This document shows positions 1-11,832 of a stretch of 64,000 bases of DNA, piece by piece. The stretch is taken from assembly GCA_013423325.1 (NCBI GenBank), contig BLJB01000007.1, positions 124,001-188,000 on the forward strand. The letters run 5' to 3'. This stretch comes from Usnea hakonensis. Its lineage: Eukaryota > Ascomycota > Lecanoromycetes > Lecanorales > Parmeliaceae. Made by a program: the position numbers and the translations under genes. The notes under the pieces were generated by a model that saw only the letters and a list, made by a program, of their open reading frames with translations, was not told the origin of the DNA and ran no database searches. Every line of letters starts with the position of its first letter. The stretch's first letter is position 1.

Positions 1-22
1 GACAAATAGAGATCTGTTTAGC

Positions 23-987
23 ATGGTGACCCCATACCTCCCACCAGGATGGACTCAAGAGCGTCTCGATCGAGCATCAATAGAGGATTTATCCTCGCTG
101 CCCGAAGAGGTATTCTAAACTTACTCCGCCCCATTCCCAAGGCAGATCAAAGCAGCTGCGTAATATTGAAAGAAAAAAGTTTAACACCCGATGCACCAGG
201 AACATAATCGCGTGGTCGAATATATCGACGCCCTCTATCAATCTGCCATCGAGAGCCAGACCGAGTACAAATCAACCCGCCAGCGCCAGAGTGAAGCTCG
301 CCAGCGGCAAGGCTTGCCACCTCTCCTAGAGACGACGTCTCAGCTAGTGGAGATAGTGGAGAGAAATGATCAGCAAGCTAATTGGGGTTTCGTGCTATTC
401 AGGCTGGACTACAGCGATGATGATCTGTGGGACAGATTCCAGGAGGGCTTCACAAAGTTGATCGACAAGTCTATCGAAGAAAATGAGGAAGGGAGTACGG
501 GGATCGGGAGGATCGAGCAAGGATTGATGATGAAGATAGTAGTGGATCCGCAGATGAAGGACGCACGCATGGAAGATGTTCCAAGGTACGTCGCTTTTGT
601 CCATCAACCCTCCATCGAAGGCAGGAATAGTCGATGCTGATCGTGGGGAGGGTTTCCCTTTGACTTAGGTTCTTCCGCGCCTTGGAAGACGCGGGCGAGG
701 TTCCCCCGGGTCTGAATTGGGGTATGTGCCTCGCGGTCGACAAGGCGTCAATGAAGTCGGTCGCCGACGGCGACACGCTCCCCTTCGTGGTGGCAGTCGA
801 CAAGTATTACGATCCTGATGAAGAAATCCCGGAGGACTGCGACGAGGGCTTCGAGGCATCCTTCAAGGTTGCAATTTCGTCCCTGCTGCCTGAGTTGTAT
901 CCGGCGTTGGCGAGCAACGGGTGGGGGCCGGAAGACTTGTGGCGGCATGCAAGGCCCATCTTCGTCGATGTGTGGGGTTCATTATGA
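23..987 (+). CDS. Uncharacterised fungal protein, 3 exons, 263 aa
   Basis: Model join(23..109, 200..585, 669..987). The first exon starts at an ATG (MVTPYLPPGW...) and ends in phase 0 at GAG|gtattc. The second begins after an ...accag acceptor and the third after ttgacttag, and all frames join without stops. The middle carries WGFVLFRLDYSDD followed by a charged helix-like stretch. The C-terminal part has GMCLAVDKASMKSV, an aspartate-rich segment (DPDEEIPEDCDE) and ends WRHARPIFVDVWGSL. From memory this pattern (WGFV+YRT-Y-DD--W, later a paired acidic segment and a terminal P-F-DVW) recurs in uncharacterised proteins common in plant-associated ascomycetes. I know no function, and no signal peptide or membrane segment is visible. 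The window starts only 22 bases upstream, so an extra 5' exon cannot be excluded. The next gene downstream is about 1.5 kb away on the other strand. Confidence 0.75.
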
Positions 988-2550
988 GATGGCCACTGCT
1001 GCTACAGCATGGTATTTGGGTCAAGCTTGCACGCAACCCGAGCGATTGCACCAGTAAGATAAACACTCCAATAGAACATACGACTTACTCATACCTGATA
1101 CAGACACGCAAATCATACCCACCCATAAACCCACACATTCCCAACCAATATCAACAACATGAGAGCAACCTATGTGTAATCGTCATCTCCACAAGCAGAT
1201 TTCTATTTCTCACAAAAAAAGAAGGAGCAACACTTACAATCACCGAATTCCCAAAGCCATTCTACCACCCCAACAAACAGCTACAATATGCCACGTAGGC
1301 AATAAGACACATACAGGTAGCCAGTAGACAAAACTATCTTTCGCCCAAAGTAAATGAAATCCAACTTCCAACGCCTAACCCACCACCAAGCAGCTCCACC
1401 ACCAACCTCCCCCTCCCCCCCCCACAAGATCATCCCCACCCCCGTCCCGCTTCCCATCCCCAACCACCCCAGTGTCGCATATTTCAGACGCTATGAGCCT
1501 GCAACCATTGGCTCGGTTTTCATAACAAGTCTTCCTAGCCTATAAATACGTCTACTGTCATAGATTCAATTCATCCTTCTTACACATCACCAAATTGACT
1601 GTTCCTTGTTGCGATACCTATCCCCCTCCCTCACCCCCCAATCCACATATAAAAACCACCCTCCCTTAAATAGAACCCCCCCCCCACCCCCCCTTCCCCC
1701 CCCCCCCCCCCCCCCCCCCCCCNNCCCTCCCTTAAATAGACCCCCCCCCCAACCCCCCTTTCCCCCCCCCCCCCCCCCTCACTCCACTCCTCTCCCCCTC
1801 ACTCACTCCTCTTCCCCTCCCTACCTCCCTCTACAACCCTTCCTTTCCTTATATCTATCGTAGCTACATACATATCCAAGTTATTTTAATATTTCAAATT
1901 AGGTAAAGGAGAAAAGTGTGATTGAATTGAAGGAGGGAGGTGCGTGGCGATGGAGGGATGGATGGGTGGATGGGTGGGAGGGGGAGAGGGAGAGGGAGAG
2001 GGAGAGTGAGATTGGTTGTGTGGGGAAGGTTTGAGGATGAGAATGGAGGAGGTGGAGGAGGAGGAGAAAGAGAAGATAGGGATTCGTGATTCTATTAGCA
2101 CAGGCGCAGGCAAGGAGGTAAAGTTTTTACTATATTTTCCAAGGAGGTGCTTCAGCACTATTTTCTTCGTGGCTCAATGATTGTGGGATTTAATCCTGTG
2201 GGAGTGTGGTGAAAGGGCAGGTACGTAAGAAAGGGGATGTATCAGCTTTGTAAATCTGTGGACTTGTCTCTCAAATAAATGTTTGAGGGGTATGCTCAAG
2301 GCGCAGAGAGAGGCCGGGAAGGAGTATCAATGATTTGAGTTTCCTCCCCGTTACGACGGGGAAGGCGTATTGACATCTTCTGGGTGTTCAGGGTGATTGG
2401 AATGACTAATTTTCCATCGCAGCTAGGAAAAGAGCAAGAAATGCTGCGCTATGCCTGCCTAGCGACCGTCTCATAAAAGCCCGCCGCGTTCGGACTGTTG
2501 ATATGATCTTTTCCATGTTCGCCATTGTCATGATCGTGCTCGAAACCAGA
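988..2550. other. Intergenic region with C-rich tract, N gap and purine tract
   Basis: No convincing gene is present. Bases about 1380-1460 and 1620-1850 are strongly C-rich on the + strand, and 1723-1724 are N. Bases 1975-2070 are a GGGAGAGGGAGAG-type purine tract. The remainder is ordinary 3' flanking sequence for the genes on either side, which converge here. Confidence 0.7.
1640..1800. repeat. Poly-C low-complexity tract with a 2-base N gap and duplicated flanks
   Basis: Long C runs surround two Ns at 1723-1724. The sequence CCCTCCCTTAAATAGA followed by a C run, then CCCCTTCCCC, occurs just before the gap (from about 1660) and again just after it (from about 1725). This looks like the same locus joined to itself across an unresolved homopolymer. 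Confidence 0.75.
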
Positions 2551-4286
2551 CTAAGCATCTTCTTCATCTGAAGAATCCCCTCTTTGCCGAGGAATCCCGC
2601 GGCGCTCGTCTCTCATGAAATCTTTGAGGCTGCTCCCACCGCCTTCACCCACGAGATACCGTGCAATCAGAGTTCCGCTTGTCCGACGGACATCCGCTCT
2701 GTCGTTCATGTAATACTCGTCTCGCACGATTGACAGACAACCGTAAACGCGAGCTTTTTCCAACTTCGTAGTTTCGCGAATTTTGGTAAACATAGAGTGC
2801 CAAGCATCCCTCCCTGCAACGAGTGCATGTTCTCCCATGAAAACCTTCCCCAAAGAGAATTTGGAAAGCGTGGAAGAGTGTCTCGAACAGAACTCCTGCA
2901 GGTTTTCAGCCTCGATAAGGATTTTCGAAAAGTGAACCGTCTTTAGAGACGTCCAGTGGAAGGAACCAATAATATCCGGTAGACCCACGAATCTTAGAGG
3001 CGAAGGGTGACGATGCAAGGAGACGCGAAGCTCTTCGAGACCGGGCGCCAATTTCACGAATTGGTGTAGGAGGTCATCGACATCCGATGATCTATTGTGA
3101 CGACCCCCGAGAAGATGAACCTCAAGTTTGGTGAGGTGAGATAGGCTTCTCTTTATGGCTGAGAAGACTTGAACACCCTCCAAGAGGACTCTCCAATCAA
3201 AGTCTTCCAAAACAAGATGTTTGATTCGAACAAGACTTTGGCTGCGTCCTGGCATAGGACAATACCGGTTTGAAGTTCCATCACCAGGACCGGTTTTGAC
3301 TTGATAGTTCATTACTAGATCATTACCACTTGTAGCGCTCGAACCCCGGCTCCTTGCGATTAAAGCAGGTCCCTTTTCCACGTTGGTCGCTCCACCGTTC
3401 ATGATTTGGCTGTCGCGAACTACTCGATCCACCGCAGCCAAGACAGAATAGGTGACAGCAACGTTGTCGACGTTAATGGTTGGCTGATAGTAAGAAGCCC
3501 TTTTCAGAGTTTTGGAAATCTCTGCGCAATAACGGTGACAGCTGCCCGAGAGCATGTATATCGTTTCCAGGTTTGGAAAAAGGTGGAGTGCACTAACCAG
3601 CTTGTCAAAGAAGAAGTCCGATTGTCGAGCGCGGTCCTCCTCTACGCAATGCTTTTGGTAGGTTGAAAAAGCCTGATCCAGTCGCTTTTTGCCATACGTA
3701 TTGTAGGCATTGGCAGAATTGAGTTCTCGATAAAAAGCTCGCAGACCTCGTTTGCTAATGTTGTCACTTGGCAGTAGACTCCAAATACTTTCACGCTGAG
3801 CTGCTGCGAGTTTTGGGGTTATGATTCTATGTTCCCATTCTGTTCGGGGTAAACTCGAAAGGGAACCGTGCTTGTAACATAGATTCCGTACGGACTTGCT
3901 GACGACGGGATGGCGAGCTATGTCCAGCAGTCGGTCGAAGCTATCCTCCTGAAGTGTGAGTATAACCGTTATAGCGATATACTTGAGGCCAATTGCGGCG
4001 ATAGTGCTGCTCATAAGTCGCATACTGGCTATTTCAGTCGGCGTAAGGTAGTCAAAGATCATGTGTATCAATTCCGCCGGTAGGCTGTGGAGCGGGAATT
4101 TCGCAGGTCCATCCCTAATGATAGATGAGCTTTGTGGTCCTGGGAGATGGGAATTTTTTTTTCAATGCACCAATGATGTTTTGGAACTTTGAAGCAGAAA
4201 TTCATCGGTGGGACGTAGACTTACTCAGTGAGACTTGAGGACCGAAAAGCTGACTTTTTGACATTCTTCCGAGCTTTCTTGGCCAT
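2551..4286 (-). CDS. F-box protein, 2 exons, 541 aa
   Basis: Model complement(join(2551..4114, 4225..4286)). The short first exon encodes a basic leader (MAKKARKNVKKSAF...) and ends ACTGA|gtaagt. A 110-nt intron ends in ...atcattag and the frame continues as EDGPAKFPLHSLPAEL. Residues about 28-70 (LPAELIHMIFDYLTPTEIAS then MRLMSSTIAAIGLKYI) are an F-box: LP-E+ I--+I+-YL, followed by the second helix. F-box proteins recruit substrates to SCF ubiquitin ligases through Skp1. The rest (about 450 residues) lacks clear WD or Kelch repeats. It has leucine-containing strands such as LKTVHFSKILIEAENLQEF, spaced like degenerate leucine-rich repeats, as in many fungal orphan F-box proteins. The C terminus is acidic (DSSDEEDA). 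The start is chosen because it restores the complete F-box that the long exon alone truncates. Confidence 0.85.
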
Positions 4287-6124
4287 GCTTCGTGTCATAT
4301 TCGCCAGTCTCCTTGACTGAAACTCTGCCACGAGAAGGGAGACAGAAGGTAATTGATAGAGGGAAATGCGAACAAGCTATCGAGGAGAGCGCCGAAAGAT
4401 AGGAAACGCAGGCTATTCAGATCTTCTACTTTACCGATCGTGGCAAGTATGAAAATTCTGAACAAGATGAACCGACCGAAGAGCAATTGCAGTGCAAAAC
4501 GCATTTATGCACTCCCCATGGTGCACTGTCTCCCGCCATGGCCATGCCTGTGCACCCAATCCAAATCCATGCCAATCCATGAAATTATGGTGTTTCGAAC
4601 CCTTGCTTGAAACCACTGAAACGGATAATGCGATTAAGCGATATACGAAAACTAACCCCGAGTCCTGTTGTGGCGAGCGCAGTATTAGGGGCTAAGTAAG
4701 GTACCTTAGTTGTCCCCTACCCACGAAGATCTTGATGCACTTCTCAAACAACCAATCTCCAATAAGTAGAGATAGGCTGAAAGAGGCTAGTAACATGACT
4801 ATACCTCCTGGCGCTAATCCCACCCGCCACATCTACCTTGAGTGCTGTGCTCTACACCAAGGTACCTAGCTGGGCATGGTGGAACCTAGCACGAACGCGA
4901 AATAGAGGGGGGTGTCAAATTTCCAGCACGACTTTCAACGCTTGGAGAGCTGAAAAACCTCAAAATCTAGTGTCGGTTTATCTTCGGCATAGTGTATGTT
5001 GTACCTTCAAATGTCAGCGGTTGTGAGATTCGGGATAATTTTTTCTCAAGCCTTCAACTCTAATATATGATATAGCACAGAGTAAGGTTGTTAGATAACG
5101 AGTGATCTCAGTTTATAGCGCTTGGAATATGTACAACTCCCACACCTTCACATACGCCTTCTTCTCCTACCTCTCAAACTTTCTCCTTCCACCCACGATA
5201 CCCATCCACCCTCGCTCTCTGCAAGCCACTCTGTCCCAAAATTCTGAGCCGACCGAACCCTAAAAGACCGCTCGCGACGAAGTCTCACTGACCTTTTAGA
5301 TGAAGTTTGGAAATGAAGGGATCGTTCGTTCTCTTCCCGCTCCATACACTCTCCCAAAATTCCCAGCCCCCAACGTAAAGTCCCTAACAACAACCACCAA
5401 CCCCCCTCCCCGCAAATATCAACAGTAACCCACAATGCCCATCCCATCCCTAAAACCAAAACCCGCCATCAAACACCCAACCCCCCCCCAAGAACCCCAG
5501 ATCCAACACCACCAACAGCATGAAGGTACTAATTCCATACGATATTAATTTAATATAATATCAAATAAATTCACAAAAAGCTCAATAGATAAAAAGCTCA
5601 TTGGGATCCAGACCATTTATTTCAATCCAAAAAAAGGGGTTTAGTGGTGTAGTGTAGTGTAGAGGGGATGAGAGTAAGAGTAAGAGGAAAGGGGAGGGGA
5701 GGAGAGGAGAGGAGGAGGGGGGAGGAGAGGAGAGGAGGGGAGGGGAGGGAGGAGAGGAGAGGAGGGGAGGGGAGGGAGGGAAGGGAGTAGAGAGTTTGAG
5801 ATTCTAGGGTAGGGGGGTCCTGGGCGCCGTGGGCTGTTGTGTCTAGGTTGCATAATGCGGGTGTGTTGTGGTGGTACATCTGTCGATGTGTGCTCCAAGC
5901 ACAATGTCGTAGTGGGTGTTTGGGGAAGGAAGGAAGGGGGTTGCGAGACCATGCTACTACACCGCTGTCCACAAGCACGGAAAATAGATTACAGGTCAAA
6001 TCACGATGGCGGCATGTTGGGAGCCCGGAAATGCAGAGCAAATTTTTTTTATTCTAGCTAATGCTACTTCGATTGGCCCGTTCCCTATCGAACGTCCATG
6101 CTATGGTATCACCCATCGAAACAA
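4287..6124. other. Intergenic region ending in an AT patch and a purine tract
   Basis: Only short, unsupported open frames occur. An AT-rich patch lies at 5520-5600, followed by the GGAGGGGA tract. No RNA gene was recognised. Confidence 0.6.
5645..5815. repeat. G/A-rich polypurine microsatellite
   Basis: The + strand is almost pure G and A (GGGGAGGGGAGGAGAGGAGA-like units) between about 5660 and 5795. The complementary strand is a CT tract. Similar tracts recur at 1975-2070, 45590-45700 and 63826-63895. Confidence 0.8.
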
Positions 6125-6601
6125 TCATTCGTTCCCGTGAAGAAGTGTCACCGGCAGCTTATGTTCCATCTTCAAACCAGTATCGACCTCAAATCGGAGT
6201 GCAAGAAATGAATCTAGGTCTTGGAGACAGTCAGTCTCATATTCGTGTGCTTCTAAATTATGGAGGCAACATACAGAGTGCTTGACCTCGCCAGCCTTGT
6301 CGCTAACGGCATCCTTTGCAGCCGAGGCACGGGTGCTCGCATCTGCGTTGCTGTCCTTTGCAACCTCTATGTACGTTATCAGCAATGACTCGTGACAGGA
6401 AGAAGGTGTAGTAGGGTCAACGACGTACGCTTGTTTCCCTCCTTGCTAGCCTGGTCTGCTGTGCCTTGGACGGATTCAGAGACGGAGTTGAAAGCGCCAG
6501 TGGCGGTCTCGGAGGCAGAGTTGGCCATGTTCCTGAGTGACAGAGTCAGTGAGAGACAGGTGGCGGGGTACTGTTGCCTGGACGTACTTAGCAGCGTCCA
6601 T
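6125..6601 (-). CDS. grg1: Grg1/CCG-1-like small stress protein
   Basis: The product resembles the glucose-repressible/clock-controlled GRG-1 (CCG-1) family of Neurospora, small soluble proteins induced by glucose depletion, stress and conidiation whose biochemical role is unknown. Exon 1 (6588..6601) encodes MDAA then AA|gtacgt. Exon 2 (6429..6532) gives KNMANSASETATGAF through QASKEGNK. Exon 3 begins at 6366 after acatag. The joined core reads QASKEGNKQVAKDSNADAS and then AAKDAVSDKAGEVKH, the family hallmark. The 3' end is uncertain: the frame stays open to a stop at 6125, but a GTATGT donor follows KHS at 6274 and I could not find the usual conserved C terminus (V-H-K-E type). The minimum certain coding part is 6275-6601. 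The very short first exon and two small introns are typical of this family. Confidence 0.75.
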
Positions 6602-7540
6602 TGTGAAAGATTGGAGTTATTGAAGTGTGGTTTGAGGGTATGTTTGATTGAAAAGTGTGATGTTGTGTGATGTTGAGTGAGAAGGATGGTTGTGAAAGAA
6701 TGAGGGAAGTCGAGGGTGTGAGAAGGCCTTTTATTTACATTTTCCTTACCCCGCGTACGTCACCACAAGGGCTGAAAGCTTGGCGCGCTAGTAGCACCCC
6801 TGTGACGGAATCTCAAAGTTGGGCACAAGCCCCCCTCGCCACAACATTAGCGCGGGGAAATCGCCACAACCAATGAGGCAGTTGCAGGCGGAGTCAGCCG
6901 ACCTGTCAATTTTCTCAGGCTACTTAGTCCGCATGGAATTCCTCGGAGGAAGTCGAATTGAATTAAAGTAAATGATGAAATAAAACCATGACGTACTCGT
7001 ACAGCAGCAATTCTAGGCTCTACCTTCCCTCTTCAAATTCACCTCGGCTTGGAACAAAGGGACCAGATTCCCTCGCCAAGCGAAAAAAGCAGCACGTGAG
7101 GCACTGCAATTTCAAATACTACCCCGCGAGTACATCCATTTCCATTCAAATTCATCTTGTTGCCTAACGACTTGCGCTATCGCTACTGCAGCCTAATCCA
7201 TTCTCCACTTCTTAAAAAGTTCTACGAATCAGTCTTGCGCGGAAAAGCCTGATGCTACTCGTCCCTAGAGTACTTTTAATGACGAGATCGGAGTCGTTGA
7301 GGCAAGGAGAAAAGAAAGAATTGGGTAAAAAGACTTATTCTATAATATATTATCCAAAACTATCCAGCACAGAAAAGAATAGATCCCCAAATTCCCCTTT
7401 TTAAGTCATGATGCCAACGTGACAAGAAACAAAATCATTAGAAAGAATCATGGCTAGCCCCCCATTTTCCCTCCTCGTTGTTCGTTATCCCGTAACGTCG
7501 AAATCACTCTTCTTTGCACCCCAATGCCCGCCCCATCTCC
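6602..7540. other. Grg1 promoter side and intergenic spacer
   Basis: This is upstream sequence of the Grg1-like gene (it reads leftward) and 3' flank of the DUF7908 gene. Only short open frames are present and no gene is recognised. An AT-rich stretch lies at about 7320-7380. Confidence 0.55.
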
Positions 7541-10483
7541 TCACATGAAATTGCTATGACGCACGGTGCCAATGATCGTGTTGAGCACGACTTCTAGACC
7601 CGGGGTGACGATGGGTTCGTTACAGGAGTAGGTGATTGCTGTGTTGGCGACTGTAAGTGTGGCAAGGAGGGTATGGACATTAGCAGGTTATTTCTTCGGG
7701 CTAGAATATGAGGAAGGGGAGGTTGAATCTGTGAAGACCGAAAAGGAGAGGGAAAAAAGGCCAGGGAGTGGAAAAGGGGGAAACAAGAAGGTCGAGCGCA
7801 ACCACATACCGAAATCCTGAATCCCCACCGTAGCACTACTCCCGTTCTCACTAGCCTGATAATACCGGAACGTAAAGATGCCTGGCAGTAAACTATTATA
7901 GAAGACCGTATAATGATAATACTTGAGATTACCGCCGTCGCCGTTACCACAGCAGTGACTCAGGTAGTATTCAAAGGTGACATTCGTGGCAGACGGGGTC
8001 TCTGGCGAAGAGGTGATGTTGTTTGTAGATCCATCGCCGTATTGGTAATAGATGCCTTGGGGTTGGCCGGCGTAGATGTAGGTATCGTCCCAAAAGGGAA
8101 AGGCCGAGTATGGGGGTACGGGGTCGTTAGGATAGTCTTCGTTGCCGATGGAGGGGAGGCATTCGTTATCGTACTCGCGGGTGCCATTGTCGAGGGAGAG
8201 TATCTGGTGTGGTCAGCAGAGTGTTCTTGTAAGGATGAAGGCGATGGGGGAAAGCTGACTCCATTGCTTGAAACCCAGACGACGTCTGAGGAGTGGTCGA
8301 ACATTCGCATCGGGAACGGTAGGGTGAGCTCCCAGGCTGCGTCGTCTATGTCTGGGGGGGAAGCGCCCTGGGGATTGGACGGGCCTATTGGAGTAGGGGA
8401 AGGTAGGATGATGGTGGGAACGTTGCTGGGGAAGGTGACGATGCTCGAGGTGAGGGTTAAGGTTGCTGTGGTAATAGCAATGATATCGTTTGTTTCTGGC
8501 GTCGCGGTTATTGTCGTGGTGTGATTGCCATTGTTGATTGTGGTATCTACAGGTATGATGTAGGTTGTGCTCACTGTTGTATATGGCTGATTGACATAGT
8601 CTGTATAGATGAAGGTCGTGGTGATGGAAGTCGTAGTATTGGGAAGAGGCGGCGGTATATTGGCGTTTTGAGAGCATGCTGCGCTAATGATGCTAGGATC
8701 AAATGTCTGCAGGACGACTGGAGTTGTGATGGTTCTCAATCCCGTGGCGTTCCTCATGGCTGATGTTGCATTCAGGCTGGCTGTCGCGTTGCTGCTGAAT
8801 GGCGTTGCATGCTTGCCAGCTATTGATACATGATAGCTTGCTGACGGTGAGTAATTATTGGCTGATGAGACACGAACGCTAGCTTGTTGAGTGCCACTGC
8901 TAGCGAACGTCGTATTACTAATGGCCAATGTCGTATTAGAGCTGGCACCTTCAAGTCGCGGCTGTTGTTTGTCGATTAAATGTGGCTTCCCAGGCATATA
9001 TGGCAGTCCACGTTTCCTAGCACCGAGTGACGGACCTACGACTGTAGTGGTTGCAAGCACTATAAAATCATCTGTGGTAGTGACTGTACTTGTAACGGTG
9101 GGTGTTGTTATTATTGTGATATTGAACGAAGGTATGTCTTCAGTCGAAGTCGAAGTCAGGGTTACAGGATGAGTCGTCGCATCGTTGGTCGGCCTTGTAG
9201 TGACGAAGGTCGTGGCTGAGACGTTCGAGAGGATAGTGACAGTGGATTGGGGAGGTACAGTGTAACCGAGAACGTCGGTGCACCATACGGTGAGCCTCTT
9301 TTGACTGATAATGGAACTAGCTTGCGCTACTGGGTTTACGAGTACCAGCGCGGTGCTTGGACTCGATACCGCTGTAGCGCTTGAACTTTCCAGGGTATTT
9401 ATGGTAGACGTGATTGAAGATGCTGTGGATGTATTCAAGTTGTCCGGCAACGAAGAAATGGCATAAACGCTGCTGGAGCTTGCAGGAGGGCCGCTGGCAG
9501 TGCCAGGAGAGCTGCTGAGACTCGAAGAGGGGATGGGAAGAGTGCTAGAAGGGTCGAAGAGGCTCGAAGATGTAGCGGAAAGTGGAGATAAAGCAACCGA
9601 TGAAGTATTAGGATCTGAGGAGAAGGTAGCTGGAGCTGGCTGTAGTTGTGGTTGCGGATACGGAGGCCTCAGTGCTCCACTTAGGCTAGGTGTCGGCACA
9701 ACCAAGGATGTCTGATTACCCAGCAATGTAGGTAGGACTAGACTAGGCATCGACAAGCGTACGCAGGAGGTAGCTATGAATAGAAACGTGAGCAGTCAGC
9801 AAATACCGTGCAGAATGACTTTGACTACGCTCTCCTCCTTGCCACTTACGATTTTGAACTCTGAGCTCAGTGGCCGTGCAATTCCCTGGTAAAGGTCCTG
9901 AAAATACCGCGTAGAGAGCGCCAGCCGGATCGTTACAGAATCTGGCAGTGCCATCTGAAAAAGCGTTATTGTTCCATACCATTCTTCCGCTCGCCTCGTC
10001 TACGGCGAAGGTATTATCTATAGGTTGCGGGACCTCCGAAGCCCCGAAACGCATGGAAGACACTCCTGGCGCGACAGATACCTGATCGCCTCCTTGATAT
10101 AAAAGCCCGCTTCTCAGGACAAACGTTGATGCGTTTTGGCATACTGATTGAAGGTGGCCTGAAGAGTCAAGGAAGCCCGAGCTGGGATCTGCAGGATCGA
10201 GCGGACTCAGATATTGGCTCGCTTGGATGATAAAATCTCGTCCTGGTGGAGGCACACTGGTTCATATAACGTTAGTATGATCTCGAGGGACTTGCAACGA
10301 AAGGTAGGGTGATGGTGGTGTGCGAATGATGCTGAAGAGCTCAAATAAGCATTACTGGAGCTCTGTAGCACTGGAAATGTACCTCGTCGCCACGCCTCCG
10401 TATGTTGCTAAGCAGATGGTCGCTTGAGCTTCCACAGTTCTCAGATAAGCCAGCACAAATGCTGCAACGCTACATGTAATCAT
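7541..10483 (-). CDS. Secreted DUF7908-type protein with C-terminal beta-sandwich region, 5 exons, 841 aa
   Basis: Model complement(join(7541..7650, 7810..8203, 8260..9773, 9850..10256, 10383..10483)); all phases agree (2526 nt). Residues 1-19 are a signal peptide (MITCSVAAFVLAYLRTVEA). Residues about 34-165 fit the DUF7908 pattern: F-I-QASQYL, FLDSSGHLQSVCQNAS, then FAVDEASGRMVWNNNAF, FCNDPAGALYAVF and CTATELRV. A long Ser/Thr/Pro-rich, low-complexity stretch (about residues 170-670) is probably O-glycosylated. The last about 170 residues (WELTLPFPMRMFDHSSDVVW, AFPFWDDTYIYAGQPQGIYYQ, FEYYLSHCCG, YYHYTVFYNSLLPGIF, ATVGIQDF) match a beta-rich domain I recall at the end of many fungal secreted proteins, of PA14- or NIDO-like character. 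No GPI signal is seen, so it is probably secreted or held in the wall. Its ligand is unknown. Confidence 0.85.
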
Positions 10484-10786
10484 TTTAGTCAAAGGTAATA
10501 AGTACAGTAGCACGCTCCATTCACATGTAGAGAGGTCAAGTCTGACATTAGAGCGTCCCACGACTTCAAATGGTTTGACGCGTCAGAAGAGAGCGCGTAA
10601 AGTGGAATTGGTAGTGGCTTGCAGACGCGTCGAAAAAGACCGCGTAAAGTGGAAATGGTGGAGAATGCATAAGGTCTCGGATTAGCGAGGAATGGCACAA
10701 ACGACATCCCAATCTCCGAATTCAGAGCACCCTTCAAGTGAAAAGCAGCATCGTTATTTTTTTTTCGAGTCTGAAGTTCTATCTGC
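10484..10786. other. Spacer between the DUF7908 and SGNH genes with a partial repeat
   Basis: About 300 bp lie upstream of the DUF7908 gene and downstream of the SGNH gene, both reading leftward. GCGTAAAGTGGAA occurs twice about 50 bp apart (about 10595 and 10643), the second within CGCGTAAAGTGGAAATGG. No gene is seen. Confidence 0.5.
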
Positions 10787-11832
10787 TCATTTCGATGCAG
10801 GGTCAATTTCCTCGGGGTGCTGGCTCATCTTGAAAATCTCAAGCATTCGAACAGCAATGACATCACCCATTACCTTGTAGCCTTCAGATGTGAGATGCAG
10901 TCCGTCATCCCAGAGCTTTTCGCGCAGATCCTCGTCGATACCGTTGTACCGGATCGCGCTGTAAAGATCGAACGAATAACTATTGAAAGGTATGGTCAGC
11001 CTTCATAAGTATGGAAGCCGGAAGCTACCAGGAACGAGCTGTCAAAAATGGCCAGCACAGCACTAGTAGACGTACTATCTCTCTTGCTGGTGGCTGGTGA
11101 TCATGCTGTTCAGGGAATTGCGATTCGAGTTCGCTCTTTCTCCAGAGCCCGCGGCTTCCAGCACATTCAACGCAAGGACATTCGCTCCAGTCTCCAGTGC
11201 GACGTTCCACACTTTCTCTATAAAGACTGCATTAGCAGTGGTACAATTCTAAACGGCCTTGTAGGAATTGCGAGGACTTGTTTGAAAGTGGGGCAGGAAG
11301 ATGATGTTGTCGGAGTTCAGAAGACGATTGGCTTACTCAGTCCTTCGTAGATTCTATCTGGCGCTTGGCCCCAGCCTAAGTCGTTTGTTCCTCCCATTAT
11401 AATGACCCAATCGTAAGGCTTTTTGGTATCTCCACATTTACGTTTGATACGGGGTAGATAGGCCCCTTGAACTTGATCCCCAGAGAAACCCGCAACATCC
11501 ACCTCGATGTCGGAGGTGGATAGGGAATGCTGAAGCCCCACGCGGAGATGATTAGCGTATGGATGGAATTCCAAGCCATACCTCGTGTAGCCTGCTGTTA
11601 AGGAGTCCCCAAAGCAAAGGATACGGAGGCTTTTCGGGAGCGTGTCATTCACTGGGGCGGATGCTGCCATCGTCGACGCAATATCTTGAAAGTAGTTTTG
11701 ATGAAGTGTTTCGAATGATGAGTTTGATGAAGAACAGCAAATGTAATTAGGAAACGAAGAGCAAGCCCCGACGAATGGCGAAGGAATGAGGCGTAGGCTG
11801 CAGGATAGCACTAGCGCTAGAGTAAGCAGCAT
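10787..11832 (-). CDS. Secreted SGNH/GDSL-type esterase, 3 exons, 276 aa
   Basis: Model complement(join(10787..10979, 11076..11217, 11337..11832)). I chose the ATG at 11832 because it gives an N-terminal signal peptide (MLLTLALVLSCSLRLI...); an upstream in-frame GTG is not needed. Block I of the family is LRILCFGDSLTAGYT, with nucleophile Ser77. Block III is GGTNDLGW, with the Asn of the oxyanion hole. Block V is WDDGLHLTSEGY in exon 3, with the Asp and His of the triad. Exon 2 supplies KKVWNVALETGANVLALNVL. Length and block spacing are typical of small fungal SGNH hydrolases, which cleave ester bonds in lipids or acetylated polysaccharides; the substrate cannot be read from sequence. The gene reads the same way as the DUF7908 gene downstream, about 300 bp away. 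Confidence 0.85.
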
